A stretch of DNA of 47,951 nt, taken from contig CACZAC010000014.1 in NCBI GenBank assembly GCA_902779125.1, positions 1 through 47,951 of the forward strand. Direction: 5' to 3'. Positions 41,337-47,951 of this stretch are shown here, in pieces. Within the stretch, counting starts at the first letter, position 1. Every line of letters begins with the position of its first letter. Position numbers and translations under genes: made by a program. This DNA is from an uncultured Bacteroidales bacterium. Lineage in GTDB: Bacteria; Bacteroidota; Bacteroidia; Bacteroidales; Muribaculaceae. The notes below the pieces were generated by a model. The model made no database searches, was not told where the DNA came from, and saw only the letters and a program-made list of their open reading frames with translations.

Positions 41337-42920
41337 CTATTCATCTTCATCACCGGGAAGACCCCTCTGCATCCACTGGACATGGACCGCACCAGCAAGG
41401 CCTCCACTCATGAAGCCGGCAAGATGGGCCGACATGCTCATGCCGGGCAGCACCCTCGTCGCTATCGTGAAAACTAAAAAGATAATGGCCACCGTGAACG
41501 ACACTCTAACGGTCCTATAGGTCATGCGCCACGCACGGGTCTTATCAAAGAAGATGGCACTGATACAGTAGCCGTACATACCCATTATGGCCCCCGAAGC
41601 GCCAGTGACAATGCCGTCGCTGTGGATGGCACCGCACAGGGCTCCCACGATGCCCGTCCCGAAAAACACCAGCAGGGCACGCCACCCTTGCAGCAACTTG
41701 CCGAAAAAGGCCAGCGCAGCGCCCAGGGCAAACAGGTTCAGGCCCAGGTGGATGAAGTCGGCGTGCATGAGCATTGACGTGAGCAACCGCCACCACTCAC
41801 CCAGCGTTATCAAGTGATAGCCTGTGATGGCCCCATAGTCGAGAAGCATCGATGAATGAGTATAGCCCATAGCCATTGCTGTCACATAATAGGCCACAAG
41901 CAGGACGGCAATCAGCACGCCAGACCAGTTGGCGGGTGTCTTGACAAACCTGATGACCTCGTCAATCAGGTCGGCATCATGTTCTGCTACATCTTTCCCC
42001 TTTCTTGACAGAGCATGGGATAAAAACAAGGCCAACCACACTAGCAACTGGCTGATGATAAACCCAATCACATACCCGACATCGATACGAGCCTGCGAGC
42101 CAAGTTGCACATCATAAATGGGCTCGATGATGACGGGGTTGCTCTGGACAGAGAGGGCTGTGTCGTTGCTCATCATGGACGCATCCTCGACGGCCCGCAT
42201 GTAATGTTCGTAGTCATCATCATCGCTGTTCTGGGGAGTGATGAGGCGGTATGTCCTGCACTGGGCATCATAATGGTGGTTGTGCAACGTGTCACACAAG
42301 GCGTCACAGAAGTCATGATGAAACTCCTCCACCTTGTCCTTATCGAGTTTGAAGTATTTTTGTTCCTGACCCTCGAATTGATAGACCGTATAGACGCCCT
42401 TGCTGCCCTTGACTGGCGCAGCGATACAGGCCTTGAAAGTAATATGATTCGAGTCTCTACGTGTATAAGAACGGATATCATAATAATAGAAATAGCCCAC
42501 CTTGTCGGTGTCTACCTCTACTGGCTGCCGCGTCTGGATATACTCGTGACCGGCAATGGCGTCCCTGGTGAGGCTATCGCACAGGTAGAAGGACGACATG
42601 CTACGATGAGCCCAATCACCGACGCTTGTAAGTCCAGCGAACAAACCAAGAGCCCACACGAAGTAGATGACATAGCGGAAGCCTATCGCTCTTCTCGAAC
42701 GAACCTGATGGCGCACCTCCCGGACCGATTTCCTCAACAGGATGACGGTGGCAACCATCCAAGCAATTGACACCACCATCCTTATCGAGAAACGGATGTT
42801 GCCAAGGCCGACCGCCCAATACATCAACCCGTATAGAGCTACCGACAGCAGTGAGCCCACCGTAATCGAGAAGGCATCCTTCCCCACCCTTGTCCAGTCT
42901 CGTCTATTGCCTGTCGTCAT
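41337..42920 (-). CDS. Rhomboid-family intramembrane serine protease
   Basis: The 527-residue membrane protein has a C-terminal rhomboid domain (about 360-520) with all key marks: HADFIHLGLN (about 377-386), the catalytic Ser in GASGAIMG (about 438) and the catalytic His in AHLAGFMSGG (about 500). The N-terminal part has three or four extra membrane segments (LSVALYGLMYWAVG, MVVSIAWMVATVILL, YVIYFVWALGLFAGL) and a soluble region of about 170 residues (125-290), unrecognised and charged, then another membrane helix. It would cut membrane proteins within the bilayer. It has its own promoter and sits between two 164-bp direct repeats. Confidence 0.9.
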   Translation of the reverse strand: MTTGNRRDWTRVGKDAFSITVGSLLSVALYGLMYWAVGLGNIRFSIRMVVSIAWMVATVILLRKSVREVRHQVRSRRAIGFRYVIYFVWALGLFAGLTSVGDWAHRSMSSFYLCDSLTRDAIAGHEYIQTRQPVEVDTDKVGYFYYYDIRSYTRRDSNHITFKACIAAPVKGSKGVYTVYQFEGQEQKYFKLDKDKVEEFHHDFCDALCDTLHNHHYDAQCRTYRLITPQNSDDDDYEHYMRAVEDASMMSNDTALSVQSNPVIIEPIYDVQLGSQARIDVGYVIGFIISQLLVWLALFLSHALSRKGKDVAEHDADLIDEVIRFVKTPANWSGVLIAVLLVAYYVTAMAMGYTHSSMLLDYGAITGYHLITLGEWWRLLTSMLMHADFIHLGLNLFALGAALAFFGKLLQGWRALLVFFGTGIVGALCGAIHSDGIVTGASGAIMGMYGYCISAIFFDKTRAWRMTYRTVRVSFTVAIIFLVFTIATRVLPGMSMSAHLAGFMSGGLAGAVHVQWMQRGLPGDEDE

Positions 42921-42950
42921 GAAATAAAAATATCCTCTAAATACTCATTG

Positions 42951-42981
42951 CAAAATTACACATTTAATCCAGAACGGCAAA
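42951..42981 (-). promoter_or_regulatory. Promoter of the rhomboid gene, TTTG-N19-TAATTTTG
   Basis: On the minus strand, -7 TAATTTTG (42958-42951) and -33 TTTG (42981-42978) are separated by 19 bases; the start codon is 31 bases downstream. Confidence 0.75.
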
Positions 42982-43047
42982 AAAATGGGAGAGGACATAG
43001 GCGTAAATATACTATCGCGCACGGGTTTCACGTTATTGAATTGTCAG

Positions 43048-43211
43048 TTGGCATTATTCTTGCCAATATATTAATGTATAGATGCAACGGCTGCTGAAGA
43101 AATATGGCTTGACAATGGTGTTGTGTGCCCTGTGTGCTACGGGTACACTTGAAGCTGCGCCCGAACTTCCTCTGCCAAAGTCGGCTCCGACTCAGGAGGA
43201 ACAGCAGGAGG
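43048..43211 (+). repeat. Second copy of the 164-bp direct repeat
   Basis: This is the intact copy of the segment also found at 41134-41297. It covers the upstream region (with a near-consensus -7 TATTCTTG at 43055-43062) and codons 1-43 of the DUF4105/Lnb gene. Confidence 0.85.
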
Positions 43212-44329
43212 ATTCGGTGCGTGTGAGCCTTGTCACGTTCTATCCTGGCAGTGAGCCGCACAACATCTGGGGACACAGCGAGATACGTGTCCAACAAGGC
43301 CCTGTGGACCTGTACTTTAACTACGGAGTGTTTGACTTCCAGGCGCCTGCATTCATGTGGCGTTTCATGATGGGAGAGACCGATTATATGTGCCAGCCCG
43401 TGCCCCGTTTCTATGCCACAGTGGGCATGGAGGAGCGGCGCATGGTGGAACAGGAACTCAACCTGACGCAGGACAGGGCCATCGCCGTCAGAAACTTCCT
43501 GTGGAACAATGCCCAACCCGAGAACTGCACTTACCGCTATAAATTCCTGAGCGACAACTGCTCCACCCGCCCCCGCGACATCCTCGAGATGGCGGCTGGC
43601 GAAGGACTAAGATATCCCGCGATGGGCGACACGACTGTCACCTATCGTGACATTTTGGCACACTACTGCCGCAACTATGCATGGGAACGCTTCGGCATCG
43701 ACCTGGTGCTAGGATGGGATGTGGACACAGTGCTTGACCAGCGCGCTACGATGTTTATCCCCATGCTGCTCATGGATGCCGTGGCAGGCGCCACCATCCA
43801 GACCGACAGCGTCGCCATTCCCTTTGTCAAGGCAACCACCGTGCCCATCGACAAGAGTACCGAGGGCAACGTGAGGCCACCCACGCCGTGGTACCTCTCG
43901 CCTATGGCCTTTGCCCTGCTCGTGCTGGTGCTGACGCTGCTCGTGACGTGCCGCGACTGGCGCTACCGCGACGTATCCCGCTGGCTGGACACCGTGCTGT
44001 TCACTGCTGGCGGCCTGGCAGGTTGCATCCTGTTTTTCCTCATATTCTTCTCCACCCACGAAGCTACTTCACCCAACATCAATATCGTGTGGCTCAACCC
44101 GCTGTTGCTGTTGCTGGCCGTGCTGCCCTGGTTCAAGAAAACCGGCACCGCAGCCCGCTGGCTCCATGCCCTCAATGCCGCCATCGTGGCGTTGCTCATG
44201 CTGGCATGGCCCTGGCAACCGCAGGTGGGCAACATCGCCTTTTTCCCGCTGATGGCTGCGCTGGTAATGCGCTCCATCACCAACGTGTGGCTCCTGGGCA
44301 AGCCCACACGAGGCCCCACCCTTTCCTAA
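43082..44329 (+). CDS. DUF4105 / Lnb-type membrane protein (putative lipoprotein N-acyltransferase family)
   Basis: The 415-residue protein has a signal peptide (YGLTMVLCALCATGTLEAAPE), a periplasmic DUF4105 domain (about 45-255) and about four C-terminal membrane segments (SPMAFALLVLVLTLLV, FTAGGLAGCILFFLIFF, NPLLLLLAVLPWF, ALNAAIVALLMLAWPW). Domain marks are VSLVTFYPGSEPHNIWGHSEIRV, with the conserved His, FNYGVFDF, and NCTYRYKFLSDNCSTRPRDIL, with the conserved Cys. A Bacteroides member of this family has been reported as the lipoprotein N-acyltransferase Lnb; whether this paralogue has that activity cannot be told from sequence. Its 5' end is duplicated on the far side of the rhomboid gene. 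Confidence 0.8.
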   Translation: MQRLLKKYGLTMVLCALCATGTLEAAPELPLPKSAPTQEEQQEDSVRVSLVTFYPGSEPHNIWGHSEIRVQQGPVDLYFNYGVFDFQAPAFMWRFMMGETDYMCQPVPRFYATVGMEERRMVEQELNLTQDRAIAVRNFLWNNAQPENCTYRYKFLSDNCSTRPRDILEMAAGEGLRYPAMGDTTVTYRDILAHYCRNYAWERFGIDLVLGWDVDTVLDQRATMFIPMLLMDAVAGATIQTDSVAIPFVKATTVPIDKSTEGNVRPPTPWYLSPMAFALLVLVLTLLVTCRDWRYRDVSRWLDTVLFTAGGLAGCILFFLIFFSTHEATSPNINIVWLNPLLLLLAVLPWFKKTGTAARWLHALNAAIVALLMLAWPWQPQVGNIAFFPLMAALVMRSITNVWLLGKPTRGPTLS

Positions 44330-44355
44330 TTAGGAGTTAGGGGTTAGGAGTTAGG
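44328..44355. repeat. Heptamer array after the DUF4105 gene
   Basis: Four units AATTAGG, AGTTAGG, GGTTAGG, AGTTAGG begin inside the TAA stop codon, the same unit type and the same position relative to the stop as at 9097. The rest of the 244-base gap before secA holds only a -7 box. Confidence 0.8.
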
Positions 44356-44507
44356 AGTTGGCATCCGCATCATTAAATCCTCTTCTTCCAATCTGCATGC
44401 CAAAAACCTCAAGCCTAACGACTGGCATCTAGCAACCAAAATAGCCATTTTTGTATTCAATTGGCGATTTATGCCTGTATCATAGGCTCTAATCGGCTAA
44501 AAAAGTG

Positions 44508-44515
44508 TATCTTTG
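44508..44515 (+). promoter_or_regulatory. -7 element TATCTTTG before secA
   Basis: TATCTTTG fits TAnnTTTG and lies 58 bases before the secA ATG. A matching -33 TTTG at 19-21 bases is not present. Confidence 0.55.
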
Positions 44516-44573
44516 CCGTTTGAATTGAAAAATAACAACAAAAACATAAATACATCCAACAACAAACCAAGAA

Positions 44574-47500
44574 ATGGGACTTAGTGACATTTTGAAATCA
44601 ATGTTTGGCAACAAGTCAACGCGTGACCTCAAGAGAATCACGCCTGTTGTCAACCAAATCAAAGCAATTTATCCCGAGATTGACGCGCTGGACATTGACA
44701 GCCTGCGCCAGCGCACTGCCGACATCCGTCAGCAACTCAATGACTCGGTACAAGACAAGCGCGACGAAATCGAGCGCATCAAGGCTGAAATCGAGACCCT
44801 CGACTACGAGGAGCGCGAACCACTGTGGAAGAAAGTCGATGATATCCAGAAGGAGATTCTCGACATCCTCGAGGACAAACTCAACGAGGTGCTTCCCACC
44901 GTGTTTGCTATCGTCAAATCAACAGCCAGGCGATTTGCCGAGAACGAGACCATCACCGTAACCGCCACCCAGCTCGACCGCGACTTGGCAGCCCAGGGTA
45001 AAGACTTTGTTTCCATCGACGGCGACAAGGCCATCTACACCAATCACTGGATTGCCGGCGGCAACGACATGAAGTGGGACATGGTGCACTATGACGTGCA
45101 GCTCATCGGTGGTATCGTCCTGCATGAGGGTAAAATTGCCGAGATGGCAACTGGTGAAGGTAAGACCCTGGTGGCTACCCTACCTGTATTCCTCAATGGC
45201 TTGACGGGCAACGGTGTGCATGTGGTTACCGTCAACGACTACCTGGCCAAGCGCGATAGCGAGTGGATGGGTCCGTTGTACATGTTCCACGGCATGACCG
45301 TTTCTTGCATCGACAAGACCGAGCCCAACTCGAGCGAACGCCGCGCCGCCTACAACTGCGACATCACCTTCGGTACCAACAGTGAGTTCGGTTTTGACTA
45401 CCTGCGTGACAATATGGCGATGCGCCCCGAGGACATGGTGCAGCGTCCTCACAACTATGCCATCGTCGATGAGGTCGATAGCGTGTTGATTGACGATGCC
45501 CGTACCCCTCTTATCATTTCTGGCCCCGTGCCCAAGGGCGAGGACCAGTTGTTCAACGACTTCAAGCCCAATGTGGAGCGTGTCTATAATGCTCAGCGTC
45601 AATTGGTGACCGGCTTGCTCGCCGATGCCAAGAAGATGATGAACAGTGACGATGAGGCCACCGTTAAGGAAGGTACCTTGAGGCTCTACCGTGCCTTTAA
45701 GGGTCTGCCCAAGTACAAGCCTCTGATTAAGTTCCTGAGCGAAGAGGGCATCAAAGCCGCCATGCTCAAGGCCGAGGCATTCTACATGCAGGACAACAAC
45801 CGCGAGATGCCCACGGTAACCGATCCCCTGTTCTTCATCATCGATGAGAAGAACAACACTGTGGAGATGACCGATAAGGGTATCGACGTGCTCACCAGGG
45901 GCACCGACGACCCCGAATTCTTCATCCTGCCCGATATCGCCTCTCAGCTGTCGGCAGTGACCAACGAGCCACTCACCGACGAGGAGAAGACCAACAAGAA
46001 GGACGAGTTGCTCGCCAACTACTCGGTCAAGGCCGAGCGCGTACACACCGTCACCCAGCTCTTGAAAGCCTACACCCTGTTCAACCGTGACGACGAGTAC
46101 ATCGTCGATGCCGAGGGCAAGGTGAAGATTGTCGATGAGCAGACGGGCCGTGTGATGGAAGGCCGCCGTTACAGTGACGGTCTGCACCAGGCTATCGAGG
46201 CCAAGGAGGGTGTGAATGTCGAGGCTGCTACCCAGACATTCGCAACCATCACACTGCAGAACTACTTCCGCATGTACCACAAGTTGGCAGGTATGACCGG
46301 TACCGCCGAGACCGAGGCTGGTGAGTTCTGGGACATCTACAAACTGGATGTCGTTACCATCCCCACCAACAAGCCTGTCATCCGCAACGATATGTCGGAC
46401 CGCGTGTACAAGACGCAGAAGGAGAAATTCAATGCCGTTATTGCCGAGATTGAGGAAATGCGCAACTCAGGACGACCCACGCTGGTGGGTACCACGAGCG
46501 TGGAAATCAGTGAGATGCTGAGCCGCATGCTCAACCTGCGCCACATTCCCCACAACGTGCTGAACGCCAAGCTGCACCAGAAGGAGGCCGACATCGTCGC
46601 CCAAGCCGGTCAATCCATCGACGGCAAGGGTGTCGTGACCATCGCCACCAACATGGCAGGTCGTGGTACCGATATCAAGCTGTCTCCCGCCGTTAAGGAG
46701 GCTGGAGGTCTTGCCATCATCGGTACCGAGCGCCACGAGTCACGTCGTGTGGACCGCCAGTTGCGCGGTCGTGCCGGTCGTCAGGGAGACCCGGGTTCGT
46801 CAGTATTCTTCGTGTCGTTTGAGGACAAGCTGATGCGTCTGTTCGCCCCCGAACGAACCGTCAAGATGCTTGACCGCATGGGACTGAAGGACGGTGAAGC
46901 CATCGAGAGCGGCATGGTGACCAAGAGCATCGAGAATGCCCAGAAGCGCGTCGAGGAAAACAACTTCGGTATCCGTAAACACCTGCTCGAGTATGACGAC
47001 GTGATGAACGCCCAGCGTAAGGTGATTTACACCCGCCGCCACCACGCCCTCATCGGTGAGCGCATCGGTCTGGATATCATCAACACCCTCTATGACAGCG
47101 TCGAGGATGTGGTCGAAAAATACGGTCCCGACGATTACGAGGACTTCCAGATGCAGGTTCTCAAGACCTATGCCATCGAGCCCCCGTTCAACGAGGAAGA
47201 ATATCGCCGCATGGACGACGGCAAGAAGCAGGAAATCCTGTATGATGCCGTCCTCAAGGCATTCAACCGCAAGATGGAACGACTGAGCGAGGTCGCTGAT
47301 CCCATCATCCAACAGATTGTCCAGAATCAGATTGCCGAGGGCATGGAGCCCCAAGGTCTCATCCGCGTGCCCATTACCGACGGCAAACGCACCTTCGGCA
47401 TCGTCATCGACATCAAGGAGGCCGCCGACACCCACTGCAAGTGCCTCACCAAGCAATGGCAGAAGGCTGTCATGCTGCTCACTATCGACGACAACTGGAA

Positions 47501-47909
47501 AGAGCACCTGCGTGAGATGGACCAGTTGCGTCAGAGCGTACAGAACGCCAGCTATGAGCAGAAAGACCCGCTCGTTATCTACAAGACCGAGGCCTTCAAC
47601 ATGTTCAAGCAGATGGTAGCCGTCATGAACGGCAAGTCCATCGCCGTGCTCATGCGCGGACAGATTCCCGAGGCACCTCCCCAACAGAACGTGCCCCAGA
47701 ACGAGCCCCAGCAGCGTCGTCCCCGTTACAGCGAGGGCCGCGGCGGCGAGCCTGATGCCAGCCGTCCCAACGCAGCACCTGTCGGTCCGCGTCCCCAGGG
47801 TCCTACAGGTCCCATCCGCAACGAGGGTCCCAAGATTGGCCGCAACGATCCCTGCCCCTGCGGTAGCGGCAAGAAGTACAAGAACTGCCACGGTCGCGGA
47901 CTCGTATAA
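44574..47909 (+). CDS. secA: Protein translocase ATPase SecA
   Basis: The 1111-residue motor drives protein export through SecYEG. Visible parts are the Walker [15 protein letters not shown] (about residue 188-201), the [15 protein letters not shown] motif, Walker [19 protein letters not shown] (about 300-317), the second helicase lobe [12 protein letters not shown] and [12 protein letters not shown], and the C-terminal zinc-binding tail [18 protein letters not shown]. The protein is about 200 residues longer than E. coli SecA, with an insertion between the two nucleotide-binding lobes and a longer N-terminal helical part, as is usual in Bacteroidota. Residues about 1035-1085 are a Pro/Arg/Gln-rich linker. 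The gene ends 42 bases before the window edge. Confidence 0.98.
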   Translation: MGLSDILKSMFGNKSTRDLKRITPVVNQIKAIYPEIDALDIDSLRQRTADIRQQLNDSVQDKRDEIERIKAEIETLDYEEREPLWKKVDDIQKEILDILEDKLNEVLPTVFAIVKSTARRFAENETITVTATQLDRDLAAQGKDFVSIDGDKAIYTNHWIAGGNDMKWDMVHYDVQLIGGIVLHEGKIAEMATGEGKTLVATLPVFLNGLTGNGVHVVTVNDYLAKRDSEWMGPLYMFHGMTVSCIDKTEPNSSERRAAYNCDITFGTNSEFGFDYLRDNMAMRPEDMVQRPHNYAIVDEVDSVLIDDARTPLIISGPVPKGEDQLFNDFKPNVERVYNAQRQLVTGLLADAKKMMNSDDEATVKEGTLRLYRAFKGLPKYKPLIKFLSEEGIKAAMLKAEAFYMQDNNREMPTVTDPLFFIIDEKNNTVEMTDKGIDVLTRGTDDPEFFILPDIASQLSAVTNEPLTDEEKTNKKDELLANYSVKAERVHTVTQLLKAYTLFNRDDEYIVDAEGKVKIVDEQTGRVMEGRRYSDGLHQAIEAKEGVNVEAATQTFATITLQNYFRMYHKLAGMTGTAETEAGEFWDIYKLDVVTIPTNKPVIRNDMSDRVYKTQKEKFNAVIAEIEEMRNSGRPTLVGTTSVEISEMLSRMLNLRHIPHNVLNAKLHQKEADIVAQAGQSIDGKGVVTIATNMAGRGTDIKLSPAVKEAGGLAIIGTERHESRRVDRQLRGRAGRQGDPGSSVFFVSFEDKLMRLFAPERTVKMLDRMGLKDGEAIESGMVTKSIENAQKRVEENNFGIRKHLLEYDDVMNAQRKVIYTRRHHALIGERIGLDIINTLYDSVEDVVEKYGPDDYEDFQMQVLKTYAIEPPFNEEEYRRMDDGKKQEILYDAVLKAFNRKMERLSEVADPIIQQIVQNQIAEGMEPQGLIRVPITDGKRTFGIVIDIKEAADTHCKCLTKQWQKAVMLLTIDDNWKEHLREMDQLRQSVQNASYEQKDPLVIYKTEAFNMFKQMVAVMNGKSIAVLMRGQIPEAPPQQNVPQNEPQQRRPRYSEGRGGEPDASRPNAAPVGPRPQGPTGPIRNEGPKIGRNDPCPCGSGKKYKNCHGRGLV

Positions 47910-47951
47910 CGTCCCATCAACTGTGACAACCTAATAAACGACGTGTCATCC

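Noticed and set aside
41168-41413. 81-residue plus-strand frame as a real gene
   Set aside because: Only its first 43 codons match the DUF4105/Lnb gene; the rest is antisense to the rhomboid 3' end, so it was called a gene fragment.

Overview
The window reads as chromosomal DNA of a Bacteroidota member, most likely order Bacteroidales (gut or oral type). The evidence is promoter elements of the TTG/TTTG-N19-21-TAnnTTTG kind before many genes, an almost complete lack of Shine-Dalgarno sites, type IX secretion (T9SS) C-terminal domains, BspA-like leucine-rich repeat proteins, an 1111-residue SecA and a Bacteroidota-type mreBCD-PBP2-RodA cluster. No rRNA, tRNA, CRISPR array, phage or intact insertion sequence was seen.

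Layout. 1-2.6 kb: end of pyruvate:ferredoxin oxidoreductase, an SH3 lipoprotein plus an L,D-transpeptidase, and a small Q-rich protein. 2.6-6.1 kb (minus): glutamine synthetase and a HerA/YjgR-type ATPase. 6.2-7.8 kb: a stand-alone tryptophan synthase beta gene preceded by what looks like a complete ribosome-mediated attenuator, with a leader peptide carrying three tandem Trp codons and mutually exclusive hairpins. 7.9-11.5 kb: a fucose/rhamnose-type sugar locus made of a nucleotidyltransferase-GHMP kinase fusion, a mutarotase, an AT-rich lipoprotein and a FucP permease. 11.5-14.4 kb: a small dockerin protein, a structured intergenic region with a long inverted repeat, an XRE-type regulator, and a 1.3-kb AT-rich gene-free stretch ending in three 20-bp repeats spaced exactly 34 bp. 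14.4-19.8 kb (minus): uvrA, then a lytic transglycosylase/T9SS-secreted protein pair. 19.8-24.4 kb (minus): a giant DUF285 repeat protein and two small lipoproteins.

24.7-31.3 kb (plus): a Cys-rich putative redox protein, then mreB-mreC-mreD-mrdA-rodA, the cell-elongation machine, with overlapping genes. 31.5-40.9 kb (minus): three large secreted proteins that combine sulfatase-modifying-factor (SUMF1) domains, leucine-rich repeats, Ig-like BIG2 domains, cohesin-like and dockerin-like modules and T9SS tails. The last two share a near-duplicate 400-residue C-terminal block. 41.1-44.3 kb: a rhomboid protease gene lies between two 164-bp direct repeats, one a broken copy of the start of the next gene, a DUF4105/Lnb-type membrane protein. 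44.6-47.9 kb: secA.

Most promising items: the trp attenuator (6.26-6.45 kb), the set of five cohesin-like and five dockerin-like modules on surface proteins, the rhomboid cassette that recombination could excise cleanly, the sugar nucleotidyltransferase-kinase fusion, and the structured or repeated intergenic elements at 12.3-12.6, 14.3-14.4, 4.3 and 23.2 kb.
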